From contig CM039464.1 in the NCBI GenBank assembly GCA_022414725.1, positions 25,634,950 to 25,698,949 of the forward strand: a stretch of DNA of 64,000 bases, written 5' to 3'. The DNA comes from Microglena sp. YARC (lineage: Eukaryota > Chlorophyta > Chlorophyceae > Chlamydomonadales > Chlamydomonadaceae). Every line of letters begins with the position of its first letter. The first letter of the stretch is position 1. The notes beneath the pieces were generated by a model. The model worked only from the letters and a program-made list of their open reading frames with translations, was not told where the DNA came from and did not search any database. Position numbers and translations under genes: made by a program. This document shows, piece by piece, positions 54,024 through 64,000 of this stretch.

Positions 54024-55540
54024 TAACATACATCCCATAGTATGCTACACAAAATCTCTTTTTCCAACGTGACAGGCCCTAAATATTCGTTTGAGACAGT
54101 TCACATTTTAAACAACCCTGGTTCGAATCCACTCCGTGGGGCTCCCAGCTCTCTGATTTCCTTGGTTATCAGGGTGGCGTGTCCAACGTTTTTTTTTTTA
54201 AGTTGTGAAAGGTGATGATGATGATGATTACATTTTCCTGGTGCCCTACTGGACTCCAAATGTGCCCTCGGCTTGACGGAGTAAAGGGGGACTTATGAAC
54301 ATCATGCACAAAGAAGAAAAGAAAAATACATTATTTGATGTGCCATTCTGATTGGTGAAAAATTTCGTCGGTCATCCGACTACATAAATCCAACCAGAAT
54401 CGTGATCCAAGCACGCTAGTGAAAAGGACTTTCAACCCAGGAGGTGGGTCCCCCGACTCAAACCAGCGACCCGGAAGATTCAGTTCGAATGGAGTTGCCC
54501 CTCGTTAGCCCTGGTACAGTAAGGTAGAGGTGGGATGAATTGGAAGACAGTGAGCAGCCTAGAGTTGGCTGAAAACCCATTTAACTATTGGATCAAATTC
54601 AATCTGTGGGCAACCTCGGATTTACGCAAATGCAAGAGACTGCCACCTGGGGTCGAAAGACAAATACATGAATGTTACGTCTGGAGACGAGGCGTGAGGT
54701 TAAGGGTTCCAGGGGTACAAATATATCGTTGCACATTTTCTACTTCCGGCATGGCCACCTCCGGGCTACTCCCCAGCACGCCTCTGGGCTGCTCACCTGG
54801 CACCACCATCCACCACCACCCACCACCCACCACCATCACCACCCACCTCCGCCACCACGCCTCTCTATGAAATAGCAGCGATATATTGAACATGAAAATA
54901 CGCATGCTTAGTAAGTCACTTGGGGCCAAGACATCGACTACGGTACTATAAATTACAGTATTTATGTTACAGTCCAGGGGTAGGCCAAATAGGCTATAGA
55001 GACTTGCCCAACCGTAGTGGGAAGGGCTTAACAAGAAAAAGCACTGATAAACTGAACCCCAAACAATCGTTTAACCGACCGGGGGGCTTGATGTCACGGC
55101 TCTACGCGTTCTTTTAGGGATACATATGTTACCACTATAATTAAACACGCAATCGCGTGTGACAGCGAGTTCGTGCTACAGTGATCATTTAATTATAAAC
55201 AAATCATCATCTCATCGCCCTAAATTAAGACAAAGTGTCGCCCATATTCAGGAGTCTGAGAACTCTTTCAATTTTGGGCTACTCATGGCAGCTTCCCGAC
55301 AGCTCCATTAGCCAGCAACTGGGGTGAGCCCAAAGCTGCCAGTTGCATTTGAATTCCTGTCATATCAGCTTTAAGACGCACTAGCTAGCATCAGGTCTGG
55401 CCCAATGACTGGGGCGAGGAGCTGCTTAGAGGCTGAAAGAGGCTGAAAAAGAACCCGTGATTCTGAGCTAGGATTCGGGGAGGGAAGAACAGGCAGTGGT
55501 GCGGGGGGTGGTGTGGTGGGGGGTGGGGGGGGCATTGACA
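54024..55540. other. Non-coding DNA with dispersed-repeat fragments
   Basis: Contains a B-box-like GGTTCGAATCC at 54120-54130 without a paired tRNA body, a CCACCACCCACC tract at 54805-54865, and the intron-7 dispersed repeat (ccaggggtaggccaaatagg at 54972, aagcactgataaactgaacc at 55038). No gene seen. Confidence 0.5.
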
Positions 55541-56106
55541 TACAGATTGCCAAAGTATGCAAGTACGCAACTCAATTGAACTAGATTAAGAAGCACAAAC
55601 AACAGCATCGGTTGTTTTTGTGTATTTGTTTGTGTGTATTGTTTATGCTGCTCAATGTCAACGTAATGTACGCTGGATTTTGTCAAATCTATACATATAT
55701 TTAGGGCGCTCTACTACTTGGTGAAATTCTCGAGGTTGGGGGATCAAATCCCACTCGGACCATATATTTAGGCAGACCGTATCATACGATTTTGAACAAA
55801 GGCGAGTATAAATCATATGGTATCATACAAATTGCGTCATATGATATTGTATTTAGATGGCAACTTTAGCCTAGTCAGACTGACAGTATCATATGATACC
55901 GTAAAATAGAATATGATGACATGATATCGTATGGGTATCATATTGCCGTTCCCTACATATATTGATGTCGTCGCAATATATGTTGGATTTGATCTAATAT
56001 GTATATTGCGATGACATCAAGCAGCAAAAACAACACAGCTCTGATGCTGCTCTTCGTGCTTCTTAATCTAGTTCAATTGAGTTGCGTACTTTGGCAATCT
56101 GTCTGA
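55541..56106. mobile_element. Large inverted-repeat (foldback) structure with MITE copy 3 at its centre
   Basis: Left arm cagattgccaaagtatgcaa...ctcaattgaactagattaag pairs with the right arm (56040-56106), whose reverse complement reads cagattgccaaagtacgcaa and onward to gaagcac. An inner 19-bp pair (55962-55980 and 56002-56020) has one mismatch. MITE copy 3 (55769-55955, ending ttgccgttccctac) lies between the arms. Confidence 0.7.
55769..55955. mobile_element. MITE copy 3
   Basis: Shares gaacaaaggcgagtat, ggcaactttagcctagtcag and the end atattgccgttccctacata with copies 1 and 2. The left end is more diverged (ttaggcagaccg). Confidence 0.6.
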
Positions 56107-56109
56107 CTA

Positions 56110-56570
56110 TGGCAAATCTGGGGTGTTTGACTGCCTGGTACTTCCCTTGAAGGAGTGTCTGGTACCTCCAGGCTACAGTGGTGGCCTAGCAGGCACTACA
56201 GGGGTGGCCTGGCAGGCACTACAGGGGTGGACTAGCAGGCACTACAGTGGTGTCTGGTACCTCCCTTGAAGGAGTGTATGGTACCTCCAGGCTACAGTGG
56301 TGGCCTAGCAGGCACTACATGGGTGTCTGGTACCTCCAGGCTACAGTGGTGGCCTAGCAGGCACTACAGGGGTGGCCTAGCAGGCACTACATGGGTGTCT
56401 GGTACCTCCAGGCTACAGTGGTGGCAAACAGGGTTGGCATACCAGGCAATACAGGCACTACAGGGGTGGCCTAGCAGGCAATACATGAGTATCCTAGAAG
56501 GCACTACAGGGATGTCTGGTATCTCCAGGCTACAGTGGTAGCCTAGCAGGCACTACAGGGGTACCCCAGC
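56110..56570 (+). repeat. Minisatellite
   Basis: Irregular copies of ctggtacctccaggctacag plus tggtggcctagcaggcacta plus caggggtg. Confidence 0.85.
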
Positions 56571-56609
56571 TTTCTAATGTTTTCTTGGATATTATTTCTT
56601 ATATATTAA

Positions 56610-56647
56610 TTCTTGGATATTAAAACCAGGGTTTTAATATCCAAGAA
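56610..56647. repeat. Perfect 18-bp inverted repeat with 2-base loop
   Basis: TTCTTGGATATTAAAACC, AG, then its exact reverse complement. A related half copy (tttcttggatatta) lies just upstream at 56581. It could extrude as a cruciform. It is followed at 56748-56763 by a T16 run. Confidence 0.9.
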
Positions 56648-57263
56648 AGAAATGTGTAATATTAATTATATATTTTTAAGAAAACAGGAAGTACAGGGGT
56701 GTGTCAGAACTAGAATATTACTGGCACAGGGTACTTTATTTTGTCATTTTTTTTTTTTTTTTTCGTTTTTGACGAAACTGCCTCCTTTTGGGCTGCGCTT
56801 TTGACTCAACTGCAAACAGAAAGCTGCACCCTGCACCCAGAGGGGCTTCAAAAATTTGCGTCAATCGCGCAGTCAGGCTCCAAAACCTTGCGCGCTGGGC
56901 GCAATAGCGCGGGTTATGTGGTACCCTGTATAGGGAGTGCTAGAACGACTCGCCGTTTGACACGTCCGGCATGTTACACTGCCCTGGAAGGCTGGCCCTC
57001 AGACAAGCATGTAGCCCGGAAGGATAGCCCTGCCAGGCTGGAAGGCCCTGGAAGCCGTGGAAGGCTAGCCCTCAAACATGCACGTAGCCCAGAAGCTAAA
57101 GGGAATGGAACTCCTCAAAGACAATCAAGCCTGCGACCACGAAGTGAAGGCTAACCAGCCGGGAACCTGTTGCCATCGACCACCAAATCGAATACCAAGC
57201 CTGCGACCACCAATTACCAAGCCGGAAACCACCAAATCGTATACCGAGCCTGCAACCACCAAA

Positions 57264-58880
57264 TCGAATTAAGGGCGCCTGGAGGCGCGTCCCGAATGAA
57301 ATTATTCGAATCCTTAATTCAATACATTATATGAATTAAATTGAATTGTATTTAATGTTGTGTTATTTTAATTCGATTTATTCCTTTCCATTTAATTTCA
57401 TTTACGTGATTTGAATGCATGTAATTGCTTTAAATTGTATCAATTCGAATAGGATAAAATTTGAAGGGCGCCTGGAGGCTTTAAATTAATTGAATTCCAA
57501 CGAATGAATTGATGATTTAGCATTGTTAACTATAAAGTGACGAAAAAGAGAGTTTTTGAAGGGTTGTTGATTTTTAAGCAGTATTGAACGTTTCTGTAAT
57601 GTGATTAAATGCATCTATGTAGAGTGACTTTGTTTAAGAATTTGATCTGATTTGATGCAAGAAAAATGAGGCCAATCAGGTGTATGGTTGATTTTACGGG
57701 ATTTGTACAAGATATTGCATGTTTCGGCCCAGCCCAGACGTGAACGGTATGTCCCGTCCTCCTGAACGGGTTTTTGGCCAGCGGCAGGTGGCTTGGCTTG
57801 CCCCTGCCCCCGCCCGGTGGCCCCCGCCCCTGCCCCACGCACGGCCCTGAGGTGGGGTCCGTGGGCTAATTATAGCACAAGTGCCCTAGGGGAATGTTTC
57901 GTCCATTGTGATGCTTACATGTTTCGCCTCGAATTTTGACGACAATTCTGCTCCCAAACCTATGTTTACGCATATGTTTAAGTGGTTCAAATTTGAAATG
58001 TTAGCTCTGAACACCCTTAAATCAAATTGTTAACCCATAATTGTAGCTTTTTGGCCCAACCTGAGCTCCTTTTCGTGAATTGCGATGCTCATGTGTGCTC
58101 TGGTGAGAATTTGTCCGGTGTAAATAAGTCTTATAATTCATCAAAAATATAGAATGTTCAATTTTTTGATGTTTTTCATAAAACCTGAAAATGTGGTTGG
58201 TGACACACGGACGAACGGACGAACTAACGGACATTTTAATGGGGCTAATCCCTCTTCAAATAAAGGGCGCCTGGAGGTGCGTCCCGAATGAAAATGTTAA
58301 AAATAATCATGAATTTAATTAAGAATTCAATTCGGATTTAATTGCATAATTGTATTTATTATAATTGTATAAATGTTTAATTAATTAAATGAATTGAATT
58401 AATTCATTAATAACACGATTAAAATGAATTAATAAAATTATTTTAAAGTCATTGGTACTATTTAATTAATTACAGAATTAATTAAATTATATTTAATTAA
58501 TTGTTACTTTAATTTAATTCAATTAATTAAATTGTATTAATTCATGAATTCATTAATTAATGTGTTTTTAATTAATTTGATATAATCAATATTGAATTGT
58601 TTGGACTTGAATTGAAAGCATTTAATTGATTTGAGTTGTATTCATTTGAATTCAATATATTTGGATTTAATTGAATTGAAACGATGGATGTAGCTTTGTT
58701 TACTGTGAAGTAACGACAACTGACATTTTGTAGGGTTGTTAAATTTGAAGTGGTATTAAAGGTGCCTAGACTGTCTTGTAGATGGAATTTATTTGCAATC
58801 ATCTGATGCACACAAAATGTAACCAATCAGAGGAATGGTTGATTTTGGGGAATTTGTTCGGTCAGCCGCATACAAGCTTG
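57264..58880. repeat. Two diverged copies of an AT-rich element beginning gggcgcctggagg
   Basis: aagggcgcctggaggcgcgt and cccgaatgaaa start copies at 57270 and 58263; gggcgcctggaggc also occurs at 57466. Each is followed by a GAATTAATT-rich tract and then a related end (aagtgacgaaaaa and aagtaacgacaac; ggccaatcaggtgtatggtt and aaccaatcagaggaatggtt). No ORF. A GC-rich segment (57720-57860) separates the copies. Confidence 0.6.
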
Positions 58881-59298
58881 ATGTGGCTTCATTCCCCACA
58901 TTTATGGCAATTAATTGGGGACCCCAGGACACAAGCCGCTTGTTACCTAAAACAATATCGTATTACGTGATCGCAGTGTGATATGTGGTCTGAAATGTGT
59001 TTTGCCAATTAGGTTGTAGAGTCGGCTGGGCGTGTTCCTGGCATGCGTAGGATTGAACACATAGTCTCGACAGCTTGGAAACGTAGCATCTGAATTATGG
59101 TCAACCGGTGGCATTCAAACCAATAAGCGACCAAATCCTAAACACATTAGACGTCACGGGCAGGACATGGGGCAAATAGTCGAGAAATAGTTGATATGCA
59201 GAATGCGAGAAAGTGAGAGGAGGAAGGCTGGGAGTTTCAAAAGTAGTGGAGTAAGTAGGTACTAATAGCAGAATAAGCTACAAAACGTTTGACAACTT
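58881..59298. other. Unique intergenic DNA, nothing recognised
   Basis: No long frame, tandem repeat or conserved motif seen. Confidence 0.4.
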
Positions 59299-60960
59299 AT
59301 GAGCACGCACATACACAGACATCTAGCTATCCATGCACTGCCACACAGCACTAAGCAGGCACATTCACACACATCTGGCTATCCATGCGCTGCGACACAG
59401 CAATGTGCACGCACATACACACATAGCTGGCTATACATGCATTACCACACAGCACTTTGCATGCACATACACATGTGGCTACCTAGCACTGGCACACAGC
59501 ACTGCGCATGCACATACACACACATAGCTGGCTATCCATGCACTGCCACACAGCACTGTGCACGCACATACACACACATCTGGCTAACCATGCACTACGT
59601 TACCACACGAAAACACAAACACATTCAGCCACTCAAGCATGCACACACAAAACAACTGGCTACACATACATTGTCGCACAGCCATGTGCTACTACAAACA
59701 AACACATTTGGCTATTCATGCACTACACGACAACCCCATGCAAACACGAACACACTCAAATACGCTCGCATACACGCACAATACAAATTGCTATCCATGC
59801 ACTTCCACACAGCACTGTGCGCGCACATACACACACATCTGGCTATCCATGCACTTCCACACAGCACTGCGCAAGCACATACACACACATCCGGCTACCT
59901 AGGACTGCCACAGAGCACTGCACACGCACATACACACACATAGCTGGCTATATATGCGCTTCCACACAGCACTGTGCAAGCACATACACACACATCTGGC
60001 TACCCTGCACTGCCACGCAGCACTGTGAACACACATACACACACATATGGCTATCCATGCATTGCCACACAGCACTGTGCATGCACATACACACTCATGA
60101 GGCAATCCATGGACTGCCACACAGCATTGCGCACGCACATACACACACATCTGGGTATCCATGCACTTCCACACAGCACTGTGCACGCACATGCACACAC
60201 ATCTGGCTATCCACGCACTGCAACACAGCACTGTGCATGCACATACGCACACATCTGGCTATCCAAGCATTGCCACACAGCACTGTGCATGCACATACAC
60301 ACACATCTGGCTATCCATGCACTGCCACACAGCATTGTGCATGCACATACACACACATCTGGCTATTCTGGCACTTCCACACAGCACTGTGCACGCAAAT
60401 ACACGCACATATGGCTATCCATGCACTACAAGACACCCCCATGCAAACACAAACACACTCAAATACACGCGCATGCACACACAAAACAATTGGCTATACA
60501 TGCACTGCCACACAGCACTGTGCACGCACATACGCAAACATCTGGCTATCCAAGCACTACAAGACAACCCCATGCACACACAAACACACCCCGACACTCA
60601 CGCATGGAAACACACAAATGAACAACTGGCTGCACATGCACTGCCACACAGCATTGTTCATACCATATACACACACCTGGCCATCCATGCACTATAAGAC
60701 AACCCCAGGCACATGCACACACAAGTGGCTACACATGCACTGCCACAAAGATCTGTTTCCGTACATAGATACAGATACCTGGCCATCCATGCATTACAAG
60801 ACAATCCCTTCGAAACAAAAAACCCAATCAGACACTCACCCTTACACACACCAGGCCATCCATGCGCTACAAGACAACCCCATGCAAACATTCACACATA
60901 CCCAAACACTTACACACGCACACACAAGGGGCTACGCATGCACTGCCACCCAAAGAAGGA
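59299..60960. repeat. ~54-bp minisatellite
   Basis: About 28 copies of acacatctggctatccatgc, actgccacacagcactgtgc and acgcacatac, interspersed with a second unit (actacaagacaaccccatgc, aaacacaaacacact). The 54-bp period keeps frames open on both strands (492 codons on plus), which does not indicate a gene. Confidence 0.9.
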
Positions 60961-62000
60961 ATCCCATCTGTCTTCCTTTCCATTAAGACCGCTATGCTGC
61001 AACATGCCATACTATACCAATATACCATGCATGTAGGTACACACCATACAATGCTATGTTACACCACTCCATACCACACCATTCTACCGGTGTACAATGC
61101 ATGTTGGTATAAACCATAACAAACCATGCTATGTTGCACCATGCCATACCATACTAATATACCATGCATGTAGATACAAACCATACCATGCTATGCTACA
61201 CCATGCCATACCACACCATACTACCATTGTACAATTCATGCATGCATGGCATGTATAAACCATTACATGCCACGCTATGCTTCACCTTGCCATACTACAC
61301 CAATAAACCACTATGAATTAAACTCGATTCTACTATACCCCATTTTGACTAGTATTTATTTATTACGACCCCATGGTTGTTTTTATTGCATTTGGTCGTA
61401 TTTTTTTTATACGATAGGGGTAGTAAATGTTAATACGATAGGGGTAGTAAACCATCAGATGGTGTCGTAAACCGTCAAATTTGTACTAACCCAATATACT
61501 AGCCCTAGTATATTACCCTAGTAGATTCGTTACCTAGTAGATTCCGGTGTAAGAATTCTACAAGAATCCGTGTAGAATTATGGGGGAATAATTCTACTAG
61601 AATCCGGGTAGAATTATGGGGTAAGAATTATACTACAATTCGGGTAGAATTCTGGGGTAAGACTTCTAGAGAATTCTCAGTGAATAAATTGGGCAAATTT
61701 GGGGATTTTTGTGAATTTGGGGGGAAATTCAGGGGGATTCCGGGGGAATAAATCGGGCAAATTTGGGGGATTCCGGTGAATTTGGGGGGGAAATCAGGGA
61801 GATTCTGGGGATTAAATTGGGCAAATTTGGGGGATTCTGGTGAATTTTGGGGGAATTTTTGGGGAATTCTTCGATTCAGGGTATAATTCTGGGGCAGGAA
61901 TCTTACTATAATCCGGGTACAATTCATGGGGTCGGTAGGAGCAGTGCTTGCACTGTAGATATATTTAAATAATAAATAATAATATACATAAATAATAGAG

Positions 62001-62072
<72 letters not shown>

Positions 62073-62100
62073 AGGTAGGCTCGTGGGCAACATGGCATGG
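60961..62100. repeat. CATACCATGC-rich, GGGGAATTC-rich and (TA)n simple repeats
   Basis: 61010-61310 holds irregular ~70-bp units (accatactatgctacaccat-like). 61360-61460 has cgatagggggtagtaa twice. 61540-61920 holds ~37-bp units (gaattctactagaatccggg, ggggattccggtgaatttgg). (TA)n lies at 62007-62068. No gene. Confidence 0.75.
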
Positions 62101-62179
62101 AACATCTATGTTACAGAATAGGATGGCAATGGATGAACCCTAAATTGAAGAGGATTGTAATAATCGATTACTTAAAACT

Positions 62180-63155
62180 AGTGATGACATAGACCCCCAA
62201 CAACCCATGACTGTAGTGATGACATAGACCCCCAATACCCCATGCATGTCACTAGTGATGACATAGACCCCCAACACCCCATTTCACTAGTGTTGACATA
62301 AACCCCCAACACCCCATGACTGTAGTGATGACATAGATCCACAATACCCCATGTCACTAGTGATGACATAGACCCCCAAAACCCCATGTAACTAGTGATG
62401 ACATAGCCTCTTTAGCGATTACAATGGTCTAGTGGTAGACCAGATTGCTAAGGAACGAAGAGTCGGGGGTTCGACTCCCCCTTCGGTCGCTCTTGACGTT
62501 GCAGGTCGTCGTCAACCGCGATGGTAGCTTGTCCAGTTGAGGTAGGAGACCGCTCCCCACCCGCGTACGACGGGCTCCCTTAACACCACGCCCCACCAGG
62601 CGTTATCATTACTTAGTGATGACATAAACCCCCAGCACCCCATGACACTAGTGATGACATAAACCCCCAACACCCTGGGACACTAGTGATGACATAAACC
62701 CCCAACACCCCATGACTGTAGTGATGACGTAGACCCCCAACACCCCATGTCACTAGTGATGACATAAACCCCCAACACCCCATGACACTAGTGATGACAT
62801 AAACCCCCAACACCCCATGACACTAGTGATGACATAAACCCCCAACACCCAATGTCACTAGTGATGTCACAAACTCCAACACCCCATGACACTAGTGATG
62901 ACATAGACCCCCAACACCCCATGACACTAGTGATGACAGAAACCCCCAACACCCCATGCATGACACTAGTGATGACTTAGACCCCCAACACCCCATGACA
63001 CTAGTGAGGACATAGACCCCCAACACCCCATGACACTAGTGATGACATAGACCCCCAACACCCCATGTCACTAGTGATAACATAAACCCCCAACACCCCA
63101 TGACTCTAGTGACGACATAAACCCCCAGCACCCCATGACACTAGTGATGACACCC
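62180..63155. repeat. ~34-bp minisatellite, interrupted by a SINE
   Basis: actagtgatgacatagaccc plus ccaacaccccatgac, about 25 copies. Copies lie on both sides of the SINE at 62415-62607, so the SINE inserted into an existing array or the array kept growing around it. Confidence 0.9.
62415..62607 (+). mobile_element. tRNA-derived SINE, copy 1
   Basis: The head 62415-62490 is tRNA-like: A box TGGTCTAGTGG (62425-62435), B box GGTTCGACTCC (62468-62478) and acceptor-like ends gcgatta/cggtcgc that mostly pair. The body (gcaggtcgtcgtcaaccgcg, gatggtagcttgtccagttg, gagaccgctccccac) is shared with copy 2. The last 30 bases are those of the LINE end. Pol III transcription from the internal boxes is expected from the family. 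Confidence 0.85.
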
Positions 63156-64000
63156 GGCACTCCATGTGCAGCATGCCAGCACTCCATCTTCAGCAGCACA
63201 AAAAGGAACACAAATTAGTGTCGCTGATAGACAAATGCAAGGGCAGTGACAGTGGCAGACAGAGACAGAGGCAGTGATAGGGGTAGAGAAATAGACAGCA
63301 GTAGTGACAGTGACAGAGACAGAGACAGAGGCAGTAACACAGATACAGAGCAAGTGACAGAAGCTAGTCAACATAGACCTAAACCTAGGTGGAGTGCGTA
63401 AGAGGCAAAGGTAGAGACATATGTAATGACAGATCAGTGGCAGGGTCAGAGACGGAGATGTGAACATATACAGAAAGTTCGACAAAGGCAAGGGCAGTGA
63501 CAGAGACAAGGGAAGCGGCAGACAGAGACAGAGGCGGTAACAAAGGCAGAGACATAGAGAGAGGTTAGGGCAATGATATGGCAGACAGAGACAGAAGCAC
63601 TTATAGAGGTACAGAAATAGACAGCGGTAGTGACAGTGACATGGACACAGGCAGAGGAAGTAACACAGATACAGAGCAAGTGACAGAGGCTGAAATAGAC
63701 AGATAGGCAAAGACATATAAATATAAAGAGACAAAGGCAAAGACATAGACAAAGGTGCTGACAGAGTCAGATGCAGGGTCAAAGACGGACGCGTGAACAT
63801 ATACAGAAAAATGGACAAAGGCAAGGGCAGTGACAGAGACAAGGGAAGCGGCAGACAGAGACAGAGGCGGTAACAAAGGCTGAGACATAGACAGAGGTTA
63901 GGGCTATGACATGGCAGACAGAGACAGAAGCACTGATAGAGGTACAGAAATAGACAGCGGTAGTGACAGTGACATGGACACAGGCAGAGGAATTAACACA
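63156..64000. repeat. Purine-rich (GACAGA/GGCAGT) satellite with ~330-bp higher-order unit
   Basis: Six-base motifs (gacaga, ggcagt, gacatg) make up a higher-order unit: gtagtgacagtgaca occurs at 63302, 63627 and 63960, i.e. every 325-333 bp. It runs off the window end. Minus-strand frames rich in LSLPLPLS are artefacts. Confidence 0.85.

Noticed and set aside
54120..54130. tRNA gene suggested by B box GGTTCGAATCC
   Set aside because: No matching A box or acceptor stem at the proper distance; perhaps an old SINE fragment.
59508..60986. 492-codon His/Thr-rich frame
   Set aside because: 54-bp period keeps frames open on both strands; no start context, no domain.

Overview
The window is nuclear DNA of a eukaryote, most likely a green alga. 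The evidence is one gene split by many GT-AG introns, plant-type CCCTAAA blocks inside an intron, a non-LTR retrotransposon whose five-domain layout matches the Dualen (RandI) family known from Chlamydomonas, a chromodomain Ty3/gypsy element, and very heavy satellite content. I see no bacterial operons, no CRISPR array and no rRNA. The exact genus cannot be fixed from this sequence.

Region 1 (1-21015) is the 3' part of one plus-strand gene for an SNF2-family ATPase of the Rad5/Rad16 type, with a C3HC4 RING finger inserted between the two helicase lobes. The closest plant proteins known to me are the CHR28-like ones. Ten exons can be placed between 1643 and 20766; motif I (Walker A) lies upstream of the window. 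The striking point is that essentially every intron, and the stop-codon region, is filled with tandem or dispersed copies of the adjoining exon edge with its splice site: 16 copies of the acceptor edge of exon 1, about 27 for exon 2, 13 for exon 3, about 10 for exon 5, a 122-bp array at exon 5, and so on down to copies of the last codons plus stop. Long G runs sit just inside several donor sites. This systematic splice-junction duplication is the best candidate for an undescribed phenomenon here.

Region 2 (21016-25801) is intergenic satellite DNA with a TIR-bearing MITE (two more copies elsewhere) and a reversed tRNA-derived SINE.

Region 3 (25802-54023) is a four-level nest of mobile elements whose borders can each be closed from the sequence. 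The outermost is a minus-strand LTR element (223-bp LTRs, 5-bp duplication AAATA, an initiator-tRNA-Met-half primer site and a G-rich polypurine tract). A plus-strand Dualen-like LINE lies in it (about 26365-50151, probable duplication GCAGCTTA). The LINE endonuclease is split by a CACTA-like DNA transposon (30942-43840, duplication GAG), and that transposon carries a chromodomain Ty3/gypsy element (36519-42619, duplication CCAGC). The LINE has a Josephin-like cysteine protease region (tandemly duplicated), an APE endonuclease, RT, RNase H, a CCHC knuckle and an RLE-like domain. Its ORFs carry stops and frameshifts.

Region 4 (54024-64000) has no convincing gene. It holds minisatellites, AT-rich duplicated elements, a large foldback structure with a MITE at its centre, and a tRNA-derived SINE (62415-62607) whose 3' end is almost identical to the 3' end of the LINE, which suggests a SINE/LINE mobilisation pair.
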